DNA of 64,000 nt from Branchinecta lynchi. Its lineage: Eukaryota; Arthropoda; Branchiopoda; Anostraca; Branchinectidae. The stretch covers positions 18,363,624 to 18,427,623 of the forward strand of contig JAKZAP010000004.1 of NCBI GenBank assembly GCA_023053575.1, read 5' to 3'. A program made the position numbers and the translations under genes. Positions 47,501 to 57,242 of this stretch are shown here, in pieces. Under the pieces are notes generated by a model. That model saw nothing but the letters and a program-made list of their open reading frames with translations, had not been told where the DNA came from and did no database searches. The stretch's first letter is position 1; the number at the start of each line of letters is the position of its first letter.

Positions 47501-48006
47501 AAATATTTTCGTATAAATTTAACTGCTATTTCTGGCCTGGCAACCAACAAACTTGTTGATTGATTGATATCTTCCCCTTGCTGTTGATGTTTTCATAATA
47601 TGCCTTGCCTGAATTTTGGAGCTTTTATACCATTATAGGCTCATATCGGAATCCTGAAGGATCTCCCAACGATTGGAGACCCATGTACCGAGCACCTTAC
47701 TCTTCTAAGCCCAAAGGACTCACTAAACAAGACGGCTACCATTATGGCCCATACTACCAGCAAGGACACTACGGACGAGACGCTAGGTACCCGTATCCTC
47801 CCAACTCTATCTATGACACACGAGGGAATGGCGAGATCGATGCAGAAAGCCAACCAGACGACGGTTCGGAGCAAGAAGAAGAAATCCCTAAGTACAGACC
47901 AAAGAAGAGGAAGTATGAAAATGATGATGATAACGATGAAAGCTTAGATGGTGCATCTAGTGACAGCATAATGGTGGTGTCAACGAAGAAAAGATCACTG
48001 TCATAG
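41594..48006 (+). CDS. Secreted Tyr/Pro-rich protein, four exons (gene 1)
   Basis: Spliced model: exons 41594-41647, 42289-42541, 46371-46490 and 47639-48006, giving 264 codons plus stop. Every donor is GTAAGT or GTGAGT and every acceptor is AG after a pyrimidine-rich or AT-rich tract. Phases fit (0, 1, 1) and all four pieces stay open. Exon 1 encodes an 18-residue signal peptide (start MSPRMGNF, then a hydrophobic run ending FSLVL). The mature protein has no Cys and is rich in Tyr, Pro, Gln and His (for example NYQGYWHPPKPTYPVY), then a Gly/Tyr stretch (about residues 155-190), then an acidic-basic tail with KYRPKKRKYE followed by NDDDNDE. I recognise no domain. A separate signal-peptide exon with a phase-0 intron resembles arthropod cuticle-protein genes, so an extracellular structural role is inferred. 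Introns 2 and 3 hold repeats (family A, a LINE piece, a family K MITE). No AATAAA is evident downstream. Extra small exons in the 3.8-kb intron cannot be excluded. Confidence 0.8.
42905..43945 (+). mobile_element. Family A element copy 9, reference copy, in gene 1 intron 2
   Basis: Best-preserved copy, about 1.04 kb. The 5' end is TTTTTTGGGATCCCAAAACG. A 70-bp (CCGT)n tract with CTGT variants lies at 42957-43030. A G-rich block is at 43145-43160, then core units with a 138-bp period (ATGGTGAAAACCATTTT at 43228 and 43366). The tail has TCTGGCGATGACTGGATC and TTTTTGGGATCCCATCG, ending GGTCTTGTT. The SVRPSVRLSVR ORF at 42828-43034 is microsatellite. Confidence 0.9.
43955..44165 (+). pseudogene. 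CR1/L2-type LINE reverse transcriptase fragment
   Basis: In one frame this reads TYIRPHLEYASPVWHSS...LSDRRENVQKRAVRIILG followed by DHISYEEAL, the conserved post-catalytic segment of CR1/L2 LINEs. It is a short decayed piece in intron 2 of gene 1, directly after a family A copy. No intact protein is possible. Confidence 0.7.
44200..44640. repeat. Tandem repeat, about 140-bp unit, in gene 1 intron 2
   Basis: Three diverging units each carry AATCGA, CGCTGATTCCGAATATGCCG, AGTAGAAATGAAGC and CTCCATTATTTC. They start near 44230, 44368 and 44512. No similarity to genes is seen. Confidence 0.65.
45179..45343. mobile_element. Family K MITE, copy 2 (165 bp)
   Basis: Ends CAAGGCCGTATCCAGG and CCTGGATACGGGCCTG, flanked by GCTGCAAG and GCTTCAAC (6 of 8). 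Same centre as copy 1, with a long poly-G at the left and poly-C at the right. It lies in intron 2 of gene 1. Confidence 0.75.
45905..46152 (+). mobile_element. LINE 3' end with (GATT)n tail, second copy
   Basis: Same sequence as the 39.6-kb copy: GTGCGTCGGTCCGAGAGG, then the C-terminal codons, then AGCTTTTAGCTATTTG and GATTGATTGATTGATTG. It lies in intron 2 of gene 1, about 220 bp before exon 3. Confidence 0.65.
46655..47400 (-). mobile_element. Diverged family B fragment in gene 1 intron 3
   Basis: CTGTCCGTTTGTCGCTCTG followed by GGGATCGGGATGAAACTTTG, GAGTTAAACTTGATGCG and GAGGGATTGGGACGGTAC, the B core order on the minus strand. Strong divergence suggests an old copy. Confidence 0.5.
47430..47572 (+). 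mobile_element. Probable LINE 3' tail
   Basis: AT-rich sequence with the unit ATGAATGAATG and a GATTGATTGAT end. It sits about 70 bp before exon 4 of gene 1. It is too short to assign to a family with certainty. Confidence 0.4.
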
Positions 48007-48147
48007 TCCTCCGGCGCAAAGTGTGTTATACGTTATTTATATCTTTTTACTATGTTTAGTCTTGACAATGAATTAAGTCCGAAGATGTCTACATATCCCG
48101 TTCGTGTCGCCTGCTGTATTGGTTATTTTTCCCGATTGTTTGGGGTC

Positions 48148-48735
48148 CGTCCGTCTGTTAGCACGATAACTCTCAAAGGGGTTGATAAACGTTGTTAACT
48201 AGCGTGAGAATCGGTCGGGTAAGACACATGTCAGACTTGTGAATGGGCCCTATATTAAGAGGTGAAGGAGGAAGTTTCAAATAAAAGGCTGAGATTATGG
48301 TTTCAGGCTAAAATCACAATCAACTTCGAATAGGCTGAGTCCATTTTTTCACCAGACAAGTAGTTTGTCTGGAGTCCGGCCAAAACCTAAGATTTGGTAG
48401 AAGTAAAATTTTAGATACAGGGGTAAAAATAAATGCAGAATATATGAACTTTATTTTCTGGCTTGGTGAGTACACTGTAAAAAAGTTTCTCCGAGAAAGG
48501 ATTAAAGTTAACTGCAGTATTGATCTTCTCTCTACTGGGATAAGATTAATCTGAATTAGAGATAATCTTATATCAGTAGAGACAAGATTAATCCCAGTAG
48601 CAAATCCTGCAAGATTCTTTTTTACAGTGTTAGTTCACCCGAAATCTTTCAAAAATAGGAGCTTGTGTGGAAATCTTGAAAGTTCATTCTTATGTCGGTT
48701 AATGCTTGCTAGTCTGGGGTCCACTGAACCGAAAG
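48148..48735 (+). mobile_element. Family A fragment carrying the 158-bp MITE
   Basis: GTCCGTCCGTCTGTTAGCAC and GATAACTCTCAAAGGGG, then one or two decayed core units, split by the TA-flanked MITE at 48473-48630. It starts about 140 bp after the gene 1 stop. Confidence 0.65.
48473..48630. mobile_element. 158-bp hairpin MITE, TA-flanked
   Basis: Ends CACTGTAAAAAAG and CTTTTTTACAGTG are inverted, with TA at 48471-48472 and 48631-48632. An inner dyad (TCTCTACTGGGATAAGATTA against TAATCTTATATCAGTAGAGA) lets most of it fold. It interrupts a family A fragment at its TAGTTCACCC motif. Confidence 0.8.
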
Positions 48736-49461
48736 TCTTCTCCTTCTAAAAGTGAAGGGACTTACTCGGGCAACACCTCTAGAGATCACACGACCTCCCG
48801 TACGTTCTGTTACTCATGAAAGTTACCGGGATACAGCTTTTTGGTATATCGCACATGCTTTTCTAGCCTCTTACACTCTAACTATTCTGCGGTTGCGGTT
48901 TGTGCGGGTCTATCCGCGGTCCAACTTTCGACCAATCAAAAGCAAGCAGATGTAAACAAACATTCAAACATTTCTGAAGCAGCGTTGCCGCCTGTCGCAG
49001 AAATCTGCGGTTAATGACAGTTTTCACTTCTTCGACAGAGCAAGCCAAAATTCTACGACCGGTTCCTTGCAAGTAAATATAAAAAGTAAGCAAAAAATCT
49101 TTTGCGGCCAAAAGTCACATGTTCCAGACAAGAAAAAGTGGCAATAGTGTTTACAAACCAAGAATTCCAAGATATTTCACCTGAGAATTGGAGGATATTA
49201 AGAAGAATATACAGGTAAAAATCATTCAAGCAGAGCTGCAATGTGGTTGTTCTTGAGTTTGGGTTAAGGCCTTTTAGGTAGTAGAAAGCTCCACTTGCTT
49301 ATAGGCCCAGATTAAACAGCAAATAAGTTGGACTGTCGAGAGTTTAAGATAATTCATGGTATGTATTGTTTTTTTTTGTGAATGTTACAGAACTGTTAGT
49401 CAGTCCATTATAAAAGCCTCATTTTTGGAGGCCGGAGGCTATGCTAAGTTACTGTCACTGT
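48736..49461. other. Unassigned, CpG-containing stretch
   Basis: Around 48890-48960 the sequence is richer in CpG (GGTTGCGGTTTGTGCGGG, CCGCGGTCC) with ACCAATCAAAA, a CCAAT-like box. It could be a promoter remnant. No linked ORF is seen. Confidence 0.3.
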
Positions 49462-50060
49462 CAGAGGCGTTACTAGCTGAAATGTTTATAAATATTCTTT
49501 GAGCCCAAGCTGACTTTGAAACATTTATTCAAACAATGTTTACAACGGATACGTCAGCTATGATTTTTCATCAGCGATATTTCGGCCCTTCTTGGCAAGG
49601 GTCCTCGTCAGGCTGTCAATCCTCTGGTTCAACTTCGGGGAAGGAAACAAACCTTGATTATTACAGGTTTGTTTCCTTCCCCAAAGTTGAACCAGAGGAT
49701 TAACAGCCTGACTAGGACCCTTGCCAAGAAGAGCCGAAATATCGCTGATGAAAAATCATAGCTGACGTATCCGTTGTAAACATTGTCTGAAATGTTTGTT
49801 GGGGGGGGGGGCAAGGTTGGGCAAGGTATTTACTGACTGTTGCTGCAGAAAGAAGAACTGTTTTCAAGAACAAAAATGACAGCTTTGAAAAATAATTGAC
49901 TGATTTAAAAAAATTACTGTTTTGAAAACAAATCAACTGATTTCAGGAAAAATAACTGTTTTCATGAAAAAAACTGGTTTGACGGAAAATTGAGTGCTTC
50001 ACGCCAACTCAGTTATTTTTCACAGACTGGCCGGACACATTTGGAGGATATTTGATGGTG
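49462..50060 (-). mobile_element. Family E copy interrupted by foldback F1
   Basis: CAGAGGCGTTACTAG at 49462 matches the right end of E1 inverted. After F1 the match resumes at 49798 with the poly-G block, TTTACTGACTGTTGCTGCAG and several ACTGTTTTCA units, up to CAGACTGGCCGGACA near 50040. The far terminus is missing, replaced by the F3 fragment. Confidence 0.7.
49488..49786. mobile_element. Foldback element F1 with 11-bp target duplication
   Basis: CTGAAATGTTT flanks the element on both sides (49477-49487 and 49787-49797), and the host is a family E copy. After about 45 bp of unpaired left sequence come two inverted arms of about 120 bp (49533-49655 and 49665-49786) with about five mismatches and a 10-bp centre. 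The minus strand of the left arm carries CTGACGA, then ACCCTT-GCCAAG-AAGGGC, then CGAAAT, a hammerhead-like core. In the right arm the first motif is CTGACTA. Confidence 0.85.
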
Positions 50061-50091
50061 CAAAACCGATGCATCAGCTGAATTTTATTGG

Positions 50092-50205
50092 AGCTATATT
50101 TCAGCCCTTCTTGGCAAGGGTCACTCTTCAGGCTCAAAACCGCTCAAGTTGGAAAATGAACTTGTGGGAAGGGTCCGTTTCTCCAACTTAAGCGGTTTTT
50201 TAATT
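50092..50205 (-). mobile_element. Foldback family fragment F3
   Basis: The minus strand of 50092-50134 reads CCTGAAGAGTGACCCTTGCC, AAGAAGGGCT, then GAAATATAGC, clearly related to the F1 arm. To its right an imperfect hairpin has AAACCGCT and AGCGGTTTT arms (50136-50199). No flanking duplication was found. Confidence 0.5.
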
Positions 50206-51133
50206 AAATTATGATAACTTAAAGGTTAACTGAAAAGCAAACCTGTTTTTGCGTCATTTAGCTGAATACACTGAGTTATTTGGATTCTGCTAGGAGATTT
50301 TTTTTATTTACCACTATCTGCTCTAGTAGTGAGGTTCAGAATATCTACGGCTGTCCCCACAGCGCAAATTCTACTATGACGCGGAATGTTTGAATCTGAA
50401 CACAAACGCGGCTTTTCAGGGGGCAGTGATAAGTGTGGTGAAGACTGCTTAGTGTCTGAACAAAGAAATTTCATAAATCTTTTTAGTCAAGCATACGGCA
50501 CAGGTAATACCACAAATATGACAGCGAAATTCCACTATTTGAAAATTGATTAATTCGTTAATAGCGGAGCAACGAAGTAACGCATCTTCGTCGGGTCTTC
50601 AAGCCTCTTAAAGTGGATATGTGAGGGGTAACAAGACTGTCACATCTCTGCCCTTTTCAGTTAAACTTTAACTAATTTGAACAGCTAAAAAGGCTGAGAA
50701 GCTCAGTAGCAAAGTCGGGCTACAGTAAATCAGTAGCTTAGTGAATAACCTAGATGCTGTGAGTCTCCGACACAGTCAGCAGAAATATTTTCATATCCTT
50801 TGGTTTGATCATCAGTACAGGGACAAATACAGAACCCTGAAGCTGCTACTCACAACTATGGTAGTCAGAATAAAGTTTACTTGCAAAAATCTCCATTATT
50901 ATAAAAGGCTAACCATGTTGAGTCCCTAATATGTGTTTGTATTGTTTATTTTCTTTTTCTTATGAGATATTTTATGGTCTTTGTTTGCCACTAGTTAGCC
51001 AAGCTAAAAATCAACAAATTTTATTGTATTATATTTGTTTTGACGACTGTAAATTCCTCTGTAATTGCAAGGTTTGTTAATACTATAATATCTAAGTACC
51101 TATAGTGTTGTAACATATTTTTTTCTTTACAGG
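50206..51133. other. Unassigned stretch before the Cys-rich pseudogene
   Basis: AT-rich. A 62-codon ORF (50741-50929) has no recognised motif. It could be part of the same decayed element as the pseudogene that follows. Confidence 0.35.
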
Positions 51134-52522
51134 AAACTGAATGGATCAACTGACCAAGAAACAGGTTCGGATTGCGAATAGCCTAAAGAAAGAGGAGAAA
51201 TCTGACTACTTATTTTGTGCCAAACACGGATATTCTTCCTTTATCAGAGGCTTGAGTCCTCGACAAGCTCAGTGATACATTGAAGACAGTAAGAGACAGG
51301 CACTATAGGCCTCTGATGACTACAATTGGCAGGTGCTGCCATTGGCAGCACCTAAATCTTTGGTGGAATGCAGTGAGAAGGCCAAATATCATGAAAAGTT
51401 TATCAAGGGGTTTCTCAATCTTTAATCAGTGTAAGAAGAGATTGTAGATGGTTACGGTTTGCCAATAATGGATGCTGTTTGCCAACAGCCCATAAAAGAG
51501 AAAACTGATCGACTTTTCTATGTGTATGTGTGCCAAACAACTGACATCGCTCCTTTGTCACAGGCTAAAGTGTTAGACAAGCTAAGTGATTTGCTGCAAA
51601 AAAGCTCATGACTGAAATGTCAAAACCTGATTTTTGTGATTGTGTGTTGCATGAAACTTGTAGGAAAAAGTTTTTTCCATTTCTAAGTCCTCAGTCTTGT
51701 TAACTGATGGGACTTCTGACACTTTGCAACTTGGACATCAACACCAACTCCTAGTCCGATGGTCCAACAGTTAAGGTCTCAAAGTGTTGACTTTTCATAT
51801 ACTGACACTTCCTCTTTTACCTGAAAAAAGAATGTAAAGAGAGGCCAGAGTCTCAACTTCGCAGAGTTTCTGAAGCGTCAAGGAGCGTTAACATAGTAAT
51901 TGAACATGCTTGTGCACTAACTGAGCGAGATATTCTTCTTTCTTCTGGATGCAGGGGTCGTCATCTTGTTGCAGAGAAGGCCAGGTATCTCGATAAATGC
52001 TTGAGGAACTTGTGATGGAAATTGAACAAAGTGTAAATGATGGTAGTGTGTACAAGACATCACAAATCAGAGAAAACTTTTCTGTCCTTTTAAAGCAGAG
52101 TGACAGCCATACTATGAAACGGCTGAAGAATTGCCTAAAAATGATCTCCGCATACATCTTTTGCCACGCAAAAAGGAGCTCATGTGGCTGCCACCCACCG
52201 ACAGATCATTTTTTTTTTCACTGGCTGCGTGCATTTTTGCAATTTTCCGTGTAGACGCAAGCTCACGACCCAAGACCTGTCTCTTTGAACCCACTGGACT
52301 ATGGATGGGCCGATGCGATACGTGGGGGAGCAAAATCAGTGGCAACTGATGGGCCATATTTTTCCAGACAGTGTGGTCGGTGTTTTTTGTGCCTGCAAGA
52401 AATCTTGCAGCAAAAATGCTCTTGTGCTGTAACCAAGAGATCTCGTGATTTACTGTGCGCATCCGGGGTGAAATGTGTCAATGTCATTGTAATAGACGAG
52501 GAAGAAGAGGATTTCGAAGCCT
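51134..52522 (+). pseudogene. Decayed transposon-type protein with Cys-rich tail
   Basis: An acceptor-like TTTCTTTACAG is followed by MDQLTKKQVRIANSLKKEEK at 51142, then a stop after about 44 codons. Readable pieces in shifting frames continue for 1.4 kb with many stops. Near the end LNPLDYGWADAIR (52279) is followed by a Cys-rich part: one frame gives FCACKKSCSKN, the next gives CSCAVTKRSR and CASGVKC. The order (P-L-D-Y-G-W, then C-x-C-K-x2-C, then C-x-C) recalls Cys-rich tails seen in repeat-borne ORFs of many invertebrates. That link is from memory and inferred. Frameshifts and stops mean it is not functional. The last ORF ends in acidic EEEEDFEA. Confidence 0.5.
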
Positions 52523-52970
52523 AACTCATTTGTGATTAAATATGAAAGTTGACAGGACCAACTTTTGCAAATATGGTTTTAATAAATGTACTCTTTCACC
52601 GTAAATAAACATACCTAAATAAACTTTTCCATTGTTTCTGAAGGATAGTTATTAGTCAGAGTTGGAATCACCATAGCTGGTTAGCTGATATTCGTTTTCA
52701 ATCCGCTTCAGAAAAATGAAATGGAACGCCAAGACATCCGAATTTGAGTGTTGGTGCGTAACATCTTTAGCACATGTCTGATCGCAGTATCCCGCCCAGA
52801 TTCGAAATCAGCGTGGTCGATTTACCTAGAATCCATCCTCGGATCAGCTGCCCCCGACGGGAAAGCTACTTTTCACATTTTGAAACTTGGGCCCCAGACT
52901 ATGCTGAATCTATTCCTGTTCTCATTTTCCTCAGTGGATCAGTCGTTTAAGCGTAATCCGTTGGAAATCT

Positions 52971-53475
52971 CGTTTTGGGGATCCCAAAACGTTTGTGACG
53001 TGTAAGTCTCATTGGTATCCCAACCACGACTTCGTAAAAGTTGTCTTTCTGTCAGCACGATAACTATCAAATGGAATAAGATATTTGTTCGAACTTGGTG
53101 TGGGGATACTTTGGGTCTAAGGACAGGTCGAGTTCGTTGATAGAGGGATAAGGAAACATGCTGATTCCTTATATTAAAATTATTTTCTCGCCGGACAAAT
53201 AATTTGCCGGAATCCGGCTAACGCCGGAAAATTTGTTAAAGTAAAAGTTTTATCCGAAGTTGATAAGAGGTTCGATATAGGGGTAAGGAGACACGCTGAA
53301 TTCGTTTTTGAGCATTGTTTCCTTGCCGGACAGGTAGTCCGCCCGGAATCTGTCAACAAAACGGATATTTGGTAGAAAGCTTTGAAACCCAATGAGAGAC
53401 ATGCTGAACGCAGGTCTGAAACTAATTTTCTCCCCGGACAAGTAGTTCGCCCAAAAGTTGACGGAAACCGGAAAA
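52971..53475 (+). mobile_element. Family A element, truncated plus copy
   Basis: TTTTGGGGATCCCAAAACGT start and about two core units, cut off at ACGGAAACCGGAAA where a minus copy begins. Confidence 0.75.
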
Positions 53476-54758
53476 AACAAGACCAAAGGTTTCGATGGGA
53501 TCCCAAAAAATCAATATCTGATCCAGACAACTGGGTCTTGCCTTAGCCAGATCCAGTCATCGCCAGACAGCTTGAACATTTTTACAATTAAAATTCAGAA
53601 ACAGATTAAGGCCAAATAGCTAATCACCTGAGAAAACCAAGTTCAGATATGGATTCAGCATGTGTGTTTACCCCTATAAGTCATATCTGTTTTGACGAAA
53701 ACTTCCTGCCACTTCTGCCAATTGCCCGGTTCCGGCCGAACTCCAGAACTACTTGTCCGGCGAAAAAAGAAAGCTCAAAGACGAAATCAGGGTATCTTCT
53801 TTTCCCAGTAATGAACATCTAATCAACTTCAAATAGAAATTTAGCTTAGAAACAAATTTTCCGATTCCAGCCGGATTCCGGTCGAACTATATGTCCGGGT
53901 AAAATATGATTGTCATACAGGGACTCAGCATCTCTTTTTACCCCTAAATCGCTTACCTAATCAACAAGAAATAAAACTTTGACTTCCAACAGTTTTCCGG
54001 TTTTGGCCGGATTCCGGGCGAACTACATGTCCGGGTAGAAAATTGTTTTCACATAAGTGTTCAGCATGTCTTCTTGCCCTAAATCGAACATCTAATCAAC
54101 TCAATTAAAACTTTTAATTTTGACAAACTTTCCGGTTTGGGCCGGATTCCGGTCGAAATACTTGTCCGTCGAGAAAATAGTTTTGACCATCGTCTTCGGC
54201 ATGTCTTCCTACCTCTAAATCGAACACCTAATCAACTTCAAATAAAACTTTTACTTTCAACAAACTTTCCGGTTTGGCCGGATTCCGGGCGAAATACTTG
54301 TCCGTCCAGAAAATAGTTTTCATCATCGTCTTCAGCATGTCTTCTTACCCCTAAATCGAACATCTAATCAATTTCAAATAAAACTTTTACTCTCAACAAA
54401 CTTTCCGGTTTGGGCCGGATTCCGGTTGAACTACTTGTCCGATGACAGAATGGTTTTCACCATCGTGTTCAGCATGTCTTCTTACCCCATAATCGACTAT
54501 CACATTAGCTGTTTCAAAATATTTTGTTTGCCCCTTAATTTGAATCCCCTCCCCCACCCCTAAATGTAGAGCTACAAAGCACATCTACGAACTTGACTGG
54601 TCCGACGACCCAACGAATCCTCACACCAAGTTTCATCAAAATATCTCATTCCCTTCGAGAGTTATCGTGCTTACAGACGGACAGACGGACGGACGGACAG
54701 ACGGACAACTTTTGCGATGTCATAGGTATCCCTCCACTTACGTTTTGGGATCCCAAAA
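53476..54758 (-). mobile_element. Family A element copy 10, complete
   Basis: AACAAGACCAAAGGTTTCGA start, about six core units, the CCCCTCCCCCACCCC block, GACGGACAGACGGACGGACG and an ACGTTTTGGGATCCCAAAAA end. It is the largest core array in the window and lies tail to tail with the preceding truncated plus copy. Confidence 0.85.
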
Positions 54759-54772
54759 AGAAGTTCATTCTT

Positions 54773-55225
54773 AAGTCGATTAGAGGTCCGCATCTGAAAA
54801 AAAAAACCACAAAAACGTGATGACTCTGTTCCTGGCCTTTATTTTCTTGTCAGACAAGTGATTCCAGCGAAATTCGCCAAAACCCGGAAAGGGGGTTTTG
54901 GGTTTTTGTTTAAGTCGACTAACGAAATTGTTTATTGCGAAGTCGGTAATTCTCAAAGTATTACAGAGGAGGTTAGCTCAATCTTTAGAGCTTCAGACTG
55001 CAGATCGACATACTCTTGGTTTTCCATTAGAGAGTCGACATAGAATACATGCTGAACCCACATCTGAACTTTGTTTTCTTGCCGGAAAAGAAGTTCGCCC
55101 ATAATACAGCTAAAGCAAGGAACTTCGTCAAAGTAGTTGTGAGACTTTTGACATATAGATAGAGGTAAACATACATGGCGAATCCAAATCTGGACTTGGT
55201 TTCCTTAGATGATTAGTCGTTTGAA
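54773..55225 (+). mobile_element. Family A fragment with a tRNA-like insertion
   Basis: Core-type pieces (TTTTCTTGTCAGACAAGTGA, CATGCTGAACCCACATCTG, TCTTGCCGGAAAAGAAGTTC) surround about 100 bp of foreign sequence at 54922-55022. Confidence 0.6.
54965..55026 (+). pseudogene. tRNA-Cys-like fragment
   Basis: TTAGCTCAATCTTTAGAGC, then TCAGACTGCAGATC, closely follows the D arm and anticodon loop of a eukaryotic tRNA-Cys (anticodon GCA within CTGCAGA). The 3' side of the anticodon stem does not pair and no B-box (GGTTCRANYCC) follows, so it is not a working tRNA. It may be the head of a SINE. Confidence 0.4.
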
Positions 55226-55914
55226 ACAAACCCCACTATGGCCATTTTTGTTTATTTTCAAGCGGCTGCTTATAAAATGTAAAATGTTTAAGGGGGAACG
55301 CAAGTCTAAACTCGTTATGGCCAATTCAAGGAGGGTTTTTGGTCGGTGAACAGGTCAAAGTCAAAGGACTCGTTCTGTGTGACGTCTATCTAAGTCTCGT
55401 AGGCCATCAGAGAGAATTGGGTTGTGACACTGACCCCACATCGCATTTGCACGCACGTGCGAGACAGCGTATCATTTTCTAGTAACAACGCTAAAAGTTG
55501 ACATAGGCCAACGGGGGTGGGGGGGGGGGATCAGAGACATATGATCTTGGCTGTGTGAACTTTAGCTGATAAACATTCTGTCCATCCTTGCAAGTTTCAG
55601 TTCTTGTTTGTTTTTTTAGACGATATATATGTGGAAAACACCGATTTCGCATAAGCCAATTGATTTGGATTCAAAATGCGGATTTGGAACCAGTGGTTTA
55701 GCATATGGGAGATTACCTGAAAGATAAAAAAAAAAAACCTGTCTCACCTAAGGTTCTTACCAGAAAAGGAGGTAAAGCAGCCGAGTCCAAAAGTCCTTTC
55801 CTGGCAACCTCGTCCGCCTCTAACTAGATCAACTAATTACAGCATGAAAGGGTCCTATTCCGGTGACCTAGTCTTTAAACTAATATGTAGTGAAAGAATT
55901 TTATGTCTGAACAA
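55226..55914. other. No recognised feature
   Basis: Contains a short poly-G run (55515-55528) and A-rich tracts. No ORF or repeat family assigned. Confidence 0.4.
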
Positions 55915-56645
55915 GAGATAGAAGCTCATACGGTGCTTACAAGGCTAGATGGTACGTATCCACATAGATAAATATGTCAGCCAAGGTCGCGCTGTTATAG
56001 GTCGGATGGCTCTTCCAGCTTCCTGGATACATTTTACAGTCCTTCACGTCAGGCTCCGTTCCGATCTCTCCACCTTAAGCTTTGTCACAAGATTTTCGAG
56101 TGCCCCTAACAACGATCGTCTCCTGTCCAGACATGTAGTACGATATATCTAGGATATGCAGCCTTGTCAACTATCAAGTTCTATCCCAGTCGGATTACCC
56201 GCTCTAGAGATGTATATTTCGCAAGATTTCTGGGACTCGCTACCCCTCTTACTCCACCCCACTCCCCTGATCCGGTCCGGTTCTTACAAAGATCCAACTA
56301 GGTCTTATGCTTGTCCTTCCGGCCGAGTCCTGTCGCGATTCCTGCATCCTCAGTGCGCCACGAAATTTCTCTCTCCAACTTCCTCCACAGTTGTCTGATC
56401 CAGTCGTCTGGAAACGTTTGGGACATGGGATCTTGTCGCCTATGATCAAGTGAAGTCCACATTGGAAAATTCTTTCAAAAGTTATACATGCCACACGATT
56501 CCCAATCCCCCCCCCACCTCAGTTCCTTTCCCTGGATGGTCGGATCTAGGAAACGACAATTTCCAAGTCTATCTAGTCAGGTCCCTATTAGCCCTGAAAG
56601 TTTCACTGTCCTAGCCCACCTGGAAGTATCCTAACTAGAAATTAG
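55915..56645 (+). mobile_element. Family B element, diverged copy
   Basis: AACAAGAGATAGAAGCTCAT start, then AAGGCTAGATGGTACG, core pieces (TCCTGGATACATTTTACAG, TCTCCACCTTAAGC, GGTCGGATCTAGGAAACGAC) and CTGGAAGTATCCTAACTAG near the end. The final palindrome is missing. Confidence 0.6.
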
Positions 56646-57146
56646 CGTACCAACTTACGGAAAAGAGGTCGGTATATGACAACGGAAAGCTTGAAAATCT
56701 GCTGCGGATGTTACAGTGGTACCTTTTCGTTAGGGACGCTATCTCATGAGACGTTATGTCCTGGTGACTTTTTGCTGTACAGACAACCCGGATTATCTAC
56801 AAACGCGACTTGAAATTTGACCCAAAGTGGCCTCGCACCTAATTTGATCGCAAGGTCGTTGTTACAGACAGACGGACAATACAGTGTCACTGAAAATTAT
56901 CCCGTTTTGGTCCAACCAAGTCGTTCACAAACTCGTGGCGAGGAAGTCAAACTTTTTCTTATTTCTACCCTACCTGACAAAAGGCTTGTCGACTTTAAAA
57001 ACTGCTCCGTTGTTTTTGTAGCCCTTAAGAAGTACTACAAAATGGGTATCTTGGAATTTTGCTAACATCTGGTCTCACAAACTTGAAACATAAATTTTCT
57101 TTTAACACGGGAAAAGCGTGGGTTTAGAATACCGTTCCCCTTAAGG

Positions 57147-57242
57147 AGTCTGGCGAAATCCGAATATCTACAAGACCCGATTGTCTGGACCAAATGCCCA
57201 ATAAATAATATTGTTTTGTGATCCCATCAAAACTTTTGGTTT
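57147..57242 (+). mobile_element. Family A 3' end fragment
   Basis: GGAGTCTGGCGAAATCCG and TGTGATCCCATCAAAACTTTTGGTTTTG, placed directly before the start of the next complete copy. Confidence 0.65.
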
